Source of the DNA: Burkholderia sp. BCC0506
Lineage (GTDB): Bacteria; Pseudomonadota; Gammaproteobacteria; Burkholderiales; Burkholderiaceae
Reading direction: 5' to 3'
DNA length: 64,000 bases
NCBI RefSeq assembly: GCF_902833145.1
Contig: NZ_CADFEN010000004.1
Location: 528,778-592,777, forward strand
Program-made: the position numbers and the translations under genes
Notes under the pieces: generated by a model
Seen by the model: only the letters and a program-made list of their open reading frames with translations
What the model was told of the DNA's origin: nothing
Database searches by the model: none
Part shown: positions 1 to 9,137 of the stretch, one piece after another
Layout: each line of letters starts with the position of its first letter
Position numbering within the stretch: the stretch's first letter is position 1

Positions 1-2
1 TC

Positions 3-131
3 TGGAACAGCGGGCATTGCGACCTGATCGTGGTGGCCGCCGCCTGGGGCGGCACGCTCTGGCTCGCGCAGTCGCTGTGGTCGCGTGCGCCGCTGATCGA
101 GCACTGGCTCGGCTGGCTGCATCGCGTCTAG
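3..131 (+). CDS. C-terminal end of an unidentified membrane protein (partial)
   Basis: An open frame enters from the left edge and stops at TAG 129-131. The visible 42 residues are rich in Trp, Leu and Ala, contain a hydrophobic stretch (VVAAAWGGTLWLAQSLW) and end in WLGWLHRV. This looks like the last transmembrane segment and short tail of an integral membrane protein. A DUF418-type protein is possible because such proteins end in a similar Trp/Leu-rich tail, but too little is present to assign a family. Confidence 0.5.
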   Translation, partial: WNSGHCDLIVVAAAWGGTLWLAQSLWSRAPLIEHWLGWLHRV

Positions 132-147
132 TTGCAATTCGGCACAA

Positions 148-172
148 TTCGGCATGCAATCGACATGCCGAA
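148..172. terminator. Hairpin after the first partial gene
   Basis: A perfect 9-bp inverted repeat (TTCGGCATG at 148-156, CATGCCGAA at 164-172) with a 7-nt loop lies 17 nt after the stop codon of the upstream gene. A tandem CAATTCGGCA repeat overlaps the left arm. No T tract follows, so it may be a weak terminator or a protein-binding site. Confidence 0.35.
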
Positions 173-332
173 ACGCACGCAACTTTCCGTCCATTGAAAG
201 CGCGGTGCGGGCCCCCATCTGAATCGGAATCGTCGGCACGCATGCCCGGCACGCACGCGCGACGTCTGGCACACTGACGATTCGATTCGCGTGCGATACA
301 TCCGCACGCTCGCACCCCATTTCAACGCTCCG

Positions 333-3300
333 ATGGACGTCACAGCTACCCGCCCTGCCGCCCGTGCGCTCGACGTGTTCCACCCGGCCGTCGCCGCGTG
401 GTTCACGCGCACGTTCGCCGCGCCGACCGGCGCGCAGGCGCTCGCGTGGCCGCACATCAAGGCCGGCCGCTCGACGCTCGTCGCCGCGCCGACCGGCTCC
501 GGCAAGACGCTCACCGCATTCCTGTGCGCGCTCGACGATCTGGTGCGCGATGCGCTCGCGCACGACGGCACGTTGCCCGACGCGACGCTGGTCGTCTACG
601 TGTCGCCGCTGAAAGCGCTGTCGAACGACATCCACGTGAACCTCGACGCGCCGCTCGCCGGCATCGCCGAATCGCTCGCGCAACTCGGCCTGCCGGTGCC
701 GGCAATCCGCACCGCGGTGCGCACCGGCGACACGACGCAGGCCGAGCGCGCCGCGCTGCGCAAGCGCGCGCCGCACATCCTCGTCACGACACCCGAATCG
801 CTGTACGTGCTGCTGTCGTCCACGTCGGGGCGTCAGATGCTGTCGAACGTGCGCTCGGTCATCGTCGACGAAATCCACGCGCTTGCGTCGTCCAAACGCG
901 GCAGCCATCTCGCGCTGTCGCTCGAACGCCTCGACGCGCTGGTCGGGCGCGCGCTGCCGCGCATCGGTCTGTCGGCCACGCAAAAGCCGATCGATGCGGT
1001 CGCGCGCTTCCTCGTCGGCGGGCCGGCCGACGCGCCGCGCGACTGCGCGATCGTCGATACCGGCCACACGCGCGAGCGGGATCTCGCGCTCGAACTGCCG
1101 AACGTGCCGCTCGAACCGGTGATGGCGACCGACGTGTGGGAACAGGTGTACGACCGCATCGCGGGGCTCGCCACCGCGCATCGCACGACGCTCGTGTTCG
1201 TCAACACGCGCCGCACCGCCGAGCGCATGGCGCGCCATCTCGCCGACCGGCTCGGCAAGGACGCGATCGCCGCGCATCACGGCAGTCTGGCGAAGGAGCA
1301 CCGCTTCGACGCCGAGCAGCGCCTGAAGCGCGGCGAACTGAAGCTGCTCGTCGCAACCGCATCGCTCGAACTCGGCATCGACATCGGCGACGTCGATCTC
1401 GTGTGCCAGGTCGGTTCGCCGCGCGGTATCGCGCCGTTCCTGCAGCGTGTCGGCCGCTCGGGGCACCATGTCGGCGGCGTGCCGAAGGGGCGGCTCTTTC
1501 CGCTGTCGCGCGACGAGCTGGTCGAATGCGCGGCGCTGCTCGACTGCGTGCGGCGCGGCGAACTCGATGCGCTGCGGATTCCCGAAGCGCCGCTCGACGT
1601 GCTCGCGCAGCAGATCGTCGCCGAAGTCGCGTGCACGGAATGGCACGAAGACGCGCTGTATGCGAGCTTCACGCGTGCCGCGCCGTACGCGCGACTGACG
1701 CGCGAGCGCTTCGACGAAGTAATGAAGATGCTCGCCGAAGGGTTCACGAGCCGACGCGGCGTGCGCGGTGCGTACCTGCATCGCGACGTGGTCGGCGGCA
1801 CCGTGCGCGGGCGCCGCAACGCGATGATGACCGCGACCACCTCCGGCGGCACGATCCCCGACATGGCCGACTACGCGGTGCTGCTCGAACCGCAGGGCAT
1901 CCAGGTCGGCACCGTCAACGAGGATTTCGCGATCGAGAGCCTGGCCGGCGACGTGTTCCAGCTCGGCAACCAGTCGTACCGGATCATTCGCGTGGAAACG
2001 GGCCGCGTGCGCGTCGAGGATGCGCACGGTCAGTCGCCCGGTATCCCGTTCTGGCTCGGTGAAGGGCTCGGGCGCAGCGACGAATTGTCGGCAGCGGTCG
2101 GCCGGCTGCGCGCGCGGCTCGACGCGCTGTTCGCGGACGGCGACCGGCATCCGCGAGCCGACGCGACGAAGCACGCGAACGTCACCGAGCCCGGCAAGAC
2201 GGCCACCCGCGGCAAACCCCGAACAGCAGCCGCCGAAACTGACGCGCTACCCGCCTCGCCCGACAACGCGCCCGGCGGCACCGCGCTCGCCCCGACCGAC
2301 AGCCGCCTCGCGCCCGCCTTGCGCTGGCTCGTCGACGATCTCCGCCTGTCGCCCGACGCCGCGCGCCAGATCGCCGACTACCTCGCCCGCACCCGTGCGG
2401 CGCTCGGTGCATTGCCGACGCAGGACACGCTCGTGATGGAGCGTTTCTTCGACGAATCCGGCGGCACGCAGCTCGTGATCCATTCGCCGTTCGGCAGCCG
2501 GATCAACCGCGCATGGGGGCTCGCGCTGCGCAAGCGCTTCTGTCGCACGTTCAACTTCGAACTGCAGGCCGCCGCGACCGACGACGCGATCATCCTGTCG
2601 CTGTCGCTCGCGCACAGCTTCGCGCTCGACGAAGTGTGGCGCTACCTGCGTTCGGCCAGCGCCGAGCACGTGCTGATCCAGGCGCTGCTCGACGCGCCGA
2701 TGTTCGGCGTGCGCTGGCGCTGGAACGCGACCACCGCGCTCGCGCTGCCGCGCTTCACCGGCGGCCGGCGCACCGCGCCGCAACTGCAGCGGATGAAGAG
2801 CGACGATCTGCTCGCGACGGTGTTCCCCGATCAGGTCGCGTGCCTCGAGAACATCGTCGGCGAACGCGAGATTCCACACCACCCGCTCGTCGACCAGACG
2901 CTCGACGATTGCCTGCACGACGCGATGGACACCGACGGCTGGCTCACGCTGCTGCGCCGAATCGAAAGCGGCGCGATCGAGCTCGTCGCGCGCGACTTGC
3001 CCGCGCCATCGCCGCTCGCGGCCGAGATCCTGAACGCAAAGCCTTACGCATTCCTCGACGATGCGCCGCTCGAGGAGCGTCGCACGCAGGCCGTGCAGTC
3101 GCGCCGCTGGAGCGATCCCGAATCGGCCGACGATCTCGGCGCGCTCGACGCCGACGCGATCGACGCGGTACGCGACGAAGCGTGGCCGCTCGTGCGCGAC
3201 GCCGACGAGATGCACGATGCGCTACTGACGCTCGCATGCGTGGCCGACAGCGAGGCGCAGGCCCACGCGGGCTGGCCCGAACGACTCGCGGAACTCGCGG

Positions 3301-4841
3301 AACGCCGGCGCGCGACAAAACTCGCGACGCCGGGCGGTGCCGCGCTGTGGGTGCCGGTCGAGCGGCTCGTCTGCCTGCGGGCGCTGCATCCGGACGCCCG
3401 CGCGACACCGGCGCTGAAGGTGCCGGCCGCATGCGCACAGCCGTGGGAAGCCGATGCGGCGCTCGTCGACGTGATCCGCGCGCGGCTCACCGGCTTCGGG
3501 CCGCTCACGCTCGATGCGATCGCCGCGCCGCTCGGCCTGCCGCCCGCGTCGATCGCGACGGCGCTCGCGGCGCTGGAGCGCGAAGGCTACGTGATGCGCG
3601 GCCGCTTCACGCCGGGCACAACGACCGACGAATGGTGCGAACGCCACCTGCTCGCACGCATTCATCGCTACACGGTGAAGCGGCTGCGCCGCGAGATCGA
3701 GCCGGTCGAACGCGCCGATTTCATGCGCTTCCTGTTCCACTGGCAGCACCTGACACCCGACACGCGCGGCACCGGCCGCGACGCGCTTGCAGCCGTGGTC
3801 GAACAGCTCGAAGGCTACGAAGCCGCGGCCAGCGCGTGGGAAGACGCGCTGCTACCCGCGCGGCTCACCGACTACACGGCGGGCGGCCTTGACGACCTGT
3901 GCCGCTCGGGCAAGCTGGTGTGGACCCGCATCGGCGCGCCGGCGCGCGCGGCCGGCACGCCCGTGAAGACCACGCCGATCGTGCTGCTGCCGCGTCGCCA
4001 TCTTTCCGCCTGGCAGGCGCTGCGCGATCCCGACGCGCAACCGGCGCTGTCCGCACGCGCCACACAAGTGCGCGACGCACTCGCCGCGCACGGCGCGATG
4101 TTCTTCGACGCACTGCTCGACGAACTGCACATGCTGCCCGTCGAACTCGAACAGGCACTCGGCGAGCTCGTGTCGGCCGGCCTCGTGAATGCGGACAGCT
4201 ACGCGGGCCTGCGCGCGCTGCTGAAGCCTGCCGTCAAGCGCAGCGCGACCTATGCGCCACGCACGCGACGCGGCGGCGCGCTGATCGGCGGGATGGACGA
4301 CGCCGGCCGCTGGGCGCTCGTGCTGCGTCAGGCACCTTCTCACGACGACGCGCCCGCAGCAAAACGCGGCCCCGCCACGATCGATCCCGACGCGCTCGAA
4401 CACATCGTATGGACGCTGCTGCGCCGCTACGGCGTCGTGTTCTGGCGGCTGCTCGAACGCGAAGCCGACTGGCTGCCGAGCTGGCGCGAACTCGTGCGCG
4501 TGCTGCAGCGCCTCGAAGCACGCGGCGAGATCCGCGGCGGACGCTTCGTCGCCGGGCTCGCCGGCGAGCAGTTCGCGCTGCCCGAGGCCATCCCGATCCT
4601 GCGCGAACTGCGACGGCAACCGGGTGAAGGACAGTACATATGCGTGACGGGCGCCGACCCGCTGAATCTCGCCGGCACGCTGCTGCCCGGCGACAAGGTG
4701 CCGGCGCTGGCCGGCAATCGCGTGCTGTTCCGCGACGGCGTGCCCGTCGCCTCGCTGGTATCGGGTACGTTCCGCTATGCGCCCGACCTGGCACCCGCCG
4801 CGCGCGAGGACGCGCGCCTGCGGCTCGCGCGTTACTGCTGA
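333..4841 (+). CDS. lhr: Large ATP-dependent helicase Lhr
   Basis: This is a 1502-residue superfamily 2 helicase of the full-length Lhr type, close to the roughly 1540 residues of E. coli Lhr. It is implicated in DNA or RNA remodelling and repair. The helicase core is N-terminal: Walker A APTGSGKT, a DEIH Walker B, SATQKP (motif III), and LQRVGRSGHH (motif VI, arginine finger region). The long C-terminal part (about residues 860-1500) corresponds to the winged-helix and C-terminal domains absent from short Lhr-core proteins; in E. coli Lhr this part is reported to carry uracil-DNA glycosylase activity. A GTG at 291 would add 14 residues. I prefer ATG 333 because family similarity begins at FHPAVAAWF shortly after it, although neither start has a good Shine-Dalgarno sequence. 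It appears monocistronic. Confidence 0.93.
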   Translation: MDVTATRPAARALDVFHPAVAAWFTRTFAAPTGAQALAWPHIKAGRSTLVAAPTGSGKTLTAFLCALDDLVRDALAHDGTLPDATLVVYVSPLKALSNDIHVNLDAPLAGIAESLAQLGLPVPAIRTAVRTGDTTQAERAALRKRAPHILVTTPESLYVLLSSTSGRQMLSNVRSVIVDEIHALASSKRGSHLALSLERLDALVGRALPRIGLSATQKPIDAVARFLVGGPADAPRDCAIVDTGHTRERDLALELPNVPLEPVMATDVWEQVYDRIAGLATAHRTTLVFVNTRRTAERMARHLADRLGKDAIAAHHGSLAKEHRFDAEQRLKRGELKLLVATASLELGIDIGDVDLVCQVGSPRGIAPFLQRVGRSGHHVGGVPKGRLFPLSRDELVECAALLDCVRRGELDALRIPEAPLDVLAQQIVAEVACTEWHEDALYASFTRAAPYARLTRERFDEVMKMLAEGFTSRRGVRGAYLHRDVVGGTVRGRRNAMMTATTSGGTIPDMADYAVLLEPQGIQVGTVNEDFAIESLAGDVFQLGNQSYRIIRVETGRVRVEDAHGQSPGIPFWLGEGLGRSDELSAAVGRLRARLDALFADGDRHPRADATKHANVTEPGKTATRGKPRTAAAETDALPASPDNAPGGTALAPTDSRLAPALRWLVDDLRLSPDAARQIADYLARTRAALGALPTQDTLVMERFFDESGGTQLVIHSPFGSRINRAWGLALRKRFCRTFNFELQAAATDDAIILSLSLAHSFALDEVWRYLRSASAEHVLIQALLDAPMFGVRWRWNATTALALPRFTGGRRTAPQLQRMKSDDLLATVFPDQVACLENIVGEREIPHHPLVDQTLDDCLHDAMDTDGWLTLLRRIESGAIELVARDLPAPSPLAAEILNAKPYAFLDDAPLEERRTQAVQSRRWSDPESADDLGALDADAIDAVRDEAWPLVRDADEMHDALLTLACVADSEAQAHAGWPERLAELAERRRATKLATPGGAALWVPVERLVCLRALHPDARATPALKVPAACAQPWEADAALVDVIRARLTGFGPLTLDAIAAPLGLPPASIATALAALEREGYVMRGRFTPGTTTDEWCERHLLARIHRYTVKRLRREIEPVERADFMRFLFHWQHLTPDTRGTGRDALAAVVEQLEGYEAAASAWEDALLPARLTDYTAGGLDDLCRSGKLVWTRIGAPARAAGTPVKTTPIVLLPRRHLSAWQALRDPDAQPALSARATQVRDALAAHGAMFFDALLDELHMLPVELEQALGELVSAGLVNADSYAGLRALLKPAVKRSATYAPRTRRGGALIGGMDDAGRWALVLRQAPSHDDAPAAKRGPATIDPDALEHIVWTLLRRYGVVFWRLLEREADWLPSWRELVRVLQRLEARGEIRGGRFVAGLAGEQFALPEAIPILRELRRQPGEGQYICVTGADPLNLAGTLLPGDKVPALAGNRVLFRDGVPVASLVSGTFRYAPDLAPAAREDARLRLARYC

Positions 4842-4897
4842 CATCGGCTGACACGCACGCGGCACGAGACTACTGATCGCCGGGCCGCGCGGATGCC

Positions 4898-4921
4898 ATC
4901 GTTCGGGTAGCATCGAACGAT
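4898..4921. terminator. Inverted repeat downstream of lhr
   Basis: ATCGTTCG (4898-4905) and CGAACGAT (4914-4921) form a perfect 8-bp inverted repeat with an 8-nt loop in the lhr-permease gap. There is no T run, so it could be a Rho-assisted terminator hairpin or an operator for the next gene. Confidence 0.3.
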
Positions 4922-4982
4922 CGACCGCGCGGGCTTCCGCGTGTCGCCCCCCCTAAAACAAGACTTCCGGAGACTGCCGTTC

Positions 4983-6257
4983 ATGCCTTCGCATGCCGAT
5001 TCGCCCGCTGTTCATCACGCGGGTTCGCTGACCATTTTCCAGGGCGCCGCGCTCTATATCGGCGCGGTGCTCGGCACCGGCGTGATCGCGCTGCCCGCGC
5101 TCGCCGCCGAAGTCGCGGGGCCGGCCTCGCTGCTCGCGTGGGCGGCGCTCGTCGTGCTGTCCGGGCCGCTCGCGGCCACCTTCGCCGCGCTCGGCGCCCG
5201 CTATCCCGATGCGGGCGGCGTATCGACCTACGCACGGCGCGCATTCGGCCCGAAGGCCGCGGCCGTCGTCGGCTGGTGCTTCTATTTCGCGGTGCCGGCC
5301 GGCGCGCCGGCCGCCGCGATGTTCGGCGGCGCATACGTCGCGGCCGTCACCGGTGGCGGACACACGACGGTCATCGTCACGGCCGCCGCGCTGATCGCGA
5401 CCGTGTCGGCCGCGAACGCATTCGGCGTCACCGTATCGGGCCGCATGCAGCTCGTGTTGTCGGCGCTGCTCGTCGCGCTGCTGCTGGCTGCGGTGCTCGC
5501 CTCCGCGCCGCATGCGCGCACCGCGAACCTGCATCCGTTCGCCCCGCACGGCTGGCTCGCGGTCGGCCAGGCCGCCGCGCTGCTCGTGTGGAGCTTCGCC
5601 GGCTGGGAAGCGATCACCCATCTCGCCGCCGAATTCCGCCGGCCCGCGCACGACATGCCGCGCTCGGCCGGCATCGCGGTCGTGGTCGTCGGGTTTCTGT
5701 ATCTGTCGGTTGCCGCCGCGAGCGTGACGGTGCTCGGGCCTTCCGCGGGCGCTTTGGGCGCGCCGCTCGCCGAACTGATCGCGGGCGGCATCGGCGGCCA
5801 TGCGCAGGTGCTGGCCGCCGCAGCAGCGCTGCTGCTCACGCTCGGCACGATGAACGCATATTTCGCGGGCGCGGCCAAGCTCGGCGCGGCGCTCGGACGC
5901 GACGGCGCGTTGCCCGCCTGGCTCGCGCAAGGCAGCCAGGTCGGCGGCGTGCCGCGCCGCAGCCTCGGCGTGATCGCTGTGCTCGCGGCCGTCGCGCTGG
6001 CCGCCACGACGCTGTCGGACGTCGGGCCGAAGCCGCTCGTGCTCGTGACGTCCGGATGTTTCGTGATGGTGTACGGGCTCGGCGCGGCGGCTGCGCTGAA
6101 GCTGCTGCCGCGTGGCGGCATCGCGTATCGCTGCGCGTGGATTTCGCTGATTGCGGTGGCCGGGTTGTTCGTGACGACCGGCTGGTATTTCCTGTGCCCG
6201 CTGCTGCTGGCGGGCGGTGCGTTGCTTTATCTGCAGGTCGCCGGCGCGCGTCAATGA
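4983..6257 (+). CDS. APC-superfamily amino-acid transporter, YjeH-like
   Basis: This 424-residue inner-membrane protein has about 12 hydrophobic segments. The N-terminal GAVLGTGVIALPALAAEVAG and the following ARYPDAGGVSTYARRAFG closely resemble E. coli YjeH, an exporter of methionine and branched-chain amino acids in the APC superfamily. ATG 4983 is chosen over an in-frame GTG at 4941 because GGAG lies 10 nt upstream and the extra 14 residues look non-coding. The exported or imported substrate is inferred only from family resemblance. It stands alone between lhr and the toxin-antitoxin pair. Confidence 0.82.
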   Translation: MPSHADSPAVHHAGSLTIFQGAALYIGAVLGTGVIALPALAAEVAGPASLLAWAALVVLSGPLAATFAALGARYPDAGGVSTYARRAFGPKAAAVVGWCFYFAVPAGAPAAAMFGGAYVAAVTGGGHTTVIVTAAALIATVSAANAFGVTVSGRMQLVLSALLVALLLAAVLASAPHARTANLHPFAPHGWLAVGQAAALLVWSFAGWEAITHLAAEFRRPAHDMPRSAGIAVVVVGFLYLSVAAASVTVLGPSAGALGAPLAELIAGGIGGHAQVLAAAAALLLTLGTMNAYFAGAAKLGAALGRDGALPAWLAQGSQVGGVPRRSLGVIAVLAAVALAATTLSDVGPKPLVLVTSGCFVMVYGLGAAAALKLLPRGGIAYRCAWISLIAVAGLFVTTGWYFLCPLLLAGGALLYLQVAGARQ

Positions 6258-6353
6258 CCCGGCATGCGCACGCGGGCCGGCAACCGCATGCTCGCCGCGC
6301 GCATCGCATGAACGATCACGTCGATCCGGCCGCGCGCCATTGGCTCGCGCCGC

Positions 6354-6650
6354 TCAAGCCGGCACCAGCTCGAAGCTGAGCCGCTTGCCGAGCGCGGCGG
6401 CCGCGCTCGCGAGCGTCGCCAGCGTGAGGCTCGTATCGGTTTCGTCGAGCAGACGGTTGAGTGCGGCGCGGCTGGTTTTCATCCGCGCGGCCATCGCCGT
6501 TTTCGTGATGTGCTGCGCCTTCATTTCCTGCCCGATCTGCCACGCGATCACGCGCTTGATCGCGGTGGCGGTGGCCGCTTCGAGATTGCCGTCAGCTTCG
6601 AGGAAGGCGTCGAAATCGCTGCCGATATGCGGATTGTTCGTGGTCGTCAT
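6354..6650 (-). CDS. XRE-type antitoxin, HigA-like
   Basis: This 98-residue protein carries a Cro/C1 helix-turn-helix in its C-terminal half (ITKTAMAARMKTSRAALNRLL). It is downstream of a Gp49/HigB-type toxin gene on the same strand, the toxin-first order typical of HigBA systems. The antitoxin should bind and neutralise the toxin and repress the operon. ATG 6650 is preceded by GGAG at 6-nt spacing, which excludes an in-frame ATG six codons upstream. The 73-bp gap to the toxin stop is larger than usual for toxin-antitoxin pairs and leaves room for an internal promoter. Confidence 0.85.
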   Translation of the reverse strand: MTTTNNPHIGSDFDAFLEADGNLEAATATAIKRVIAWQIGQEMKAQHITKTAMAARMKTSRAALNRLLDETDTSLTLATLASAAAALGKRLSFELVPA

Positions 6651-6723
6651 GTCGTACTCCAGATGCATGGCGTTGCCGGCTGCCCGCCCGTCGGAGACGG
6701 TGCGTTCCGGCGCAACCGGGAAT

Positions 6724-7083
6724 TCAGATGGCGTGCGTCAGCGCTTTCAGGCGCGCGACGGTGACGTCGAGATCGTTCGACGGCGTGGCGCGCGACTGCT
6801 TGAAGAAGCCATGCAGCAGCACCATCGTGTCGCCGACGACCGTGAACAGCACGCGCGCGCTTCGCCCCGGCACCGTCACACGGATCTCCCACAGATCCTT
6901 CGCCATCTTCCGGACCAGCGGCATGCCGAGCGGCCAGCCGAGTTGAACGGTCTTGATCTCTTCGCCGATCGCCCTTCGCTCCGCTTGCCCGAGCGCATTG
7001 AGCCAGTCGCGCACCGGCTCGTGGCCGCGGGCCGTCCGGAAGAACCGCACGCCGAGCGTGACCTGAATCTGCTGTCTCGCCAT
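6724..7083 (-). CDS. RelE/HigB-type toxin, phage Gp49-like
   Basis: This 119-residue protein matches the Gp49/HigB-like branch of the RelE superfamily. It contains DWLNALGQAERRAIGEEI, the LWEIRV strand and a VLLHGFFKQSRATP tail with the family's GFxKK-like motif. Such toxins are ribosome-dependent mRNA nucleases. ATG 7083 gives the canonical N-terminus; a start 14 codons earlier would run into the inverted repeat that is probably the operator. It is the first gene of the pair with the XRE antitoxin. Confidence 0.85.
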   Translation of the reverse strand: MARQQIQVTLGVRFFRTARGHEPVRDWLNALGQAERRAIGEEIKTVQLGWPLGMPLVRKMAKDLWEIRVTVPGRSARVLFTVVGDTMVLLHGFFKQSRATPSNDLDVTVARLKALTHAI

Positions 7084-7096
7084 CGTCTTGCCGCCA

Positions 7097-7118
7097 ATCG
7101 TATCAAAAATGGTACGAT
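7097..7118 (-). promoter_or_regulatory. Operator/promoter of the toxin-antitoxin pair
   Basis: A perfect inverted repeat ATCGTA (7097-7102) / TACGAT (7113-7118) with a 10-bp AT-rich centre lies 14 bp before the toxin ATG. Its position and symmetry fit autoregulation by the XRE antitoxin or the complex. On the minus strand TACGAT could serve as a -10 hexamer. Confidence 0.55.
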
Positions 7119-7211
7119 ATGCCAAGCACCCGGATGAGCGCTACTGACCGGATGGCCAATCCTGCGGCACGAAAGGGAGATCGGGCCCGGCATATCGCCG
7201 GGCCTGGTCGA

Positions 7212-8198
7212 TCAACGCTTGCCGCGACCGGGCTTGCGCGCCGCGCGTGGCGCCCGGTGCGCGCGCGCATCGCCGAACCGCGATCGCGCGATGTCGCGCA
7301 CCGCATCGATCAGCGTGCGCGCGATCGGCGACGGCTGCGCATCGGTACGCAGCACGAGCCCGACCGGCTCGTCGGTGCCCGCCGACGGCAGCGGCAGGCG
7401 CGCGAGCGCGCCGGCCGACAAGTCGTATTCGGCTGCGTAGAGCGGCACGAACCAGACCGCGTCGTTCTCGAGCGCGAGCGCACGCGCGACCGACACCGAC
7501 AGCACCTCGATGAACGAATCCAGCGGCGGCGCGCCGCATGCGCCGAGCAGTTGCTCGGCCGACTGGCGGATCAACGTGCCGAACGGCGGCAGCACGACCG
7601 GAAAGTGTGCGAGCTCGGCGGCCGGCGCCGCGCTCGCGAGGAGCGGATGCCCGGCGCGCACGACCGCGACGAGCGGCTCGTTGTACAACTGCTCGAACGC
7701 GAGCCCGATCATCCGTTCCGGCTCCGACAGCCGGCCGATCGCGCATTCGATCGCCCCGGCCTTCAGACGCTCGAGCAGCTCGGCGTTCGCGGCCGTCGCG
7801 ATCCGCACGACGATGCGCGGCCAGCGCGCGGTCAGCGCCTTCATCAAGGCCGGCGCGAGCGAGGCCGCGACGGTCGGCAGCATGCCGATTTCCAGTGTCG
7901 CGGCCGCCGCGCCGCCCTCGCGCGCCAGCAGCCCGACGCCCTGCCGCAACGCCAGCACGCACGCATTCGCGTGCGGCATGAACAGTTGCGCTTCGCGGGT
8001 AGGCTGTGCGCCGTGGCGGCCGCGCTCGAACAGCTTCACGCCGAGGATCGCCTCCAGCTCGGCGATCGTCTTCGACACGGCCGGTTGCGTGATCGACAGG
8101 CTTTCGGCCGCCTTCTGCACGCCGCCCAACTGCGCGACCGCGAGAAAACACTGCAGATGCCGGAATTTGACGCGGCCGTCGGCGATACGGTTATTCAT
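7212..8198 (-). CDS. pcaQ: LysR-type regulator PcaQ
   Basis: This 328-residue LysR-family protein has an N-terminal winged helix (about residues 12-70, FLAVAQLGGVQKAAESLSI then TQPAVSKTIAELE) and a C-terminal effector domain. It matches PcaQ, the activator of protocatechuate degradation genes, which responds to beta-carboxymuconate in rhizobia. pcaHG lie about 1.8 kb away on the other strand. In many genomes pcaQ is directly divergent from its target; here two genes intervene. A 56-bp element at its start codon is repeated upstream of pcaH, supporting the assignment and suggesting autoregulation. Confidence 0.88.
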   Translation of the reverse strand: MNNRIADGRVKFRHLQCFLAVAQLGGVQKAAESLSITQPAVSKTIAELEAILGVKLFERGRHGAQPTREAQLFMPHANACVLALRQGVGLLAREGGAAAATLEIGMLPTVAASLAPALMKALTARWPRIVVRIATAANAELLERLKAGAIECAIGRLSEPERMIGLAFEQLYNEPLVAVVRAGHPLLASAAPAAELAHFPVVLPPFGTLIRQSAEQLLGACGAPPLDSFIEVLSVSVARALALENDAVWFVPLYAAEYDLSAGALARLPLPSAGTDEPVGLVLRTDAQPSPIARTLIDAVRDIARSRFGDARAHRAPRAARKPGRGKR

Positions 8199-8251
8199 AA
8201 CGGGCGGTTATGCGAATGGCGATGAATCGCCATTTTGCATAACTTTCCGGA
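8196..8251 (+). promoter_or_regulatory. Putative PcaQ operator, copy 1 (overlaps the pcaQ start)
   Basis: The element reads CATAAC-N5-GTTATGC-N23-GCATAAC followed by TTTCCGGA. The ATAAC-N5-GTTAT dyad (8197-8211) has LysR T-N11-A geometry and resembles the rhizobial PcaQ site ATAACC-N4-GGTTAA. It overlaps the pcaQ initiation codon (8196-8198), so binding there could repress pcaQ. A near-identical copy lies before pcaH at 9876-9931, in the same plus-strand orientation. Confidence 0.6.
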
Positions 8252-8279
8252 AAGACCCAAGCGTTCGACGGGCGTGGTG

Positions 8280-9017
8280 TCATGCATGACGCCGCAGCGC
8301 GTGGAATCCGGTCGGCTCCCAGATCCGTTTCGCGATCAGCAGGGCCGTGCCGTGCTTCTGCCCGAGCGGCGCGGACGACGACTCCGCGTGCAGCGCCGCC
8401 GCCTTGCTGGCGAGCCGCCGCAGCTCCTGTTCGAGCTCCGCGGCGGCCGCGTCCGTCAGCATCCCTTGCAGGAACGTCATCGTTTCGCCCGGACCGTCGA
8501 AGCGGCTGCCGAGAAAGTCGTCGAGCACGTGCGCATGGAAGTAGCGGCGGATCGGCCCGCCCGGCAGCCAGTCGAAATCGCGCGCGACGCGCACGCGAAT
8601 CCGGTCGCCGGGCAGCAGCGCGATCACGTTCATCCGGTCGAGCATCAGCAGGTATTTCACGCACTCGGCCTGCGTGAGGCGATAGGCCGACACGATGTCC
8701 TGCACGGTCCAGTAGTTGATCGCGCAGACGGCGACCAGCAGCAGCTTCTCGTCCGACACGAGCAACGCTTCCTGCTGCTCGGTCAGCACGCGCAGGCGCG
8801 GCGCGGACGCCGACGCTTCCTGCACGAGTTCGGCGAGCGTATAGCCGAGCAGCTGCGCGATCTCCGCGACGCGTTCCAGCGTGAAGCGGCCGCTCGCGAA
8901 CAGCCGCTTCACACTCGTTTCGGAGACGTCGAGCGCACGCGCGACGTCGCGGTAAGTCATGCCCTGCGCCTTCAACTGGCGCTTCAGCGTTTCGATGAGT
9001 TGGCCTGTCTCGGTCAT
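8280..9017 (-). CDS. XRE-family transcriptional regulator
   Basis: This 245-residue protein has an N-terminal Cro/C1-type helix-turn-helix (TYRDVARALDVSETSVKRLF, about residues 21-40). A roughly 170-residue C-terminal region of unknown fold follows, with LTEQQEALLVSDEKLLLVAV and a DRIRVRVARDFDWLPGGPI segment. No enzyme motif is evident. It lies between pcaQ and pcaHG, divergent from the YebB-like gene 121 bp away, whose expression it may control. The two genes are bracketed by copies of the putative PcaQ operator, so they look like an insert into an ancestral pcaQ-pcaHG intergenic region. Confidence 0.75.
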   Translation of the reverse strand: MTETGQLIETLKRQLKAQGMTYRDVARALDVSETSVKRLFASGRFTLERVAEIAQLLGYTLAELVQEASASAPRLRVLTEQQEALLVSDEKLLLVAVCAINYWTVQDIVSAYRLTQAECVKYLLMLDRMNVIALLPGDRIRVRVARDFDWLPGGPIRRYFHAHVLDDFLGSRFDGPGETMTFLQGMLTDAAAAELEQELRRLASKAAALHAESSSAPLGQKHGTALLIAKRIWEPTGFHALRRHA

Positions 9018-9137
9018 GTCGGTATCGAAAAATGATGCTCGAGGTTGGATATTAGGCTACCCACGCATCCACATCAGCACTTTTGGATACTTGTCTGCAT
9101 AATCCGCTCCGTCCTGTCACGTAACGACGGAGCCGAA

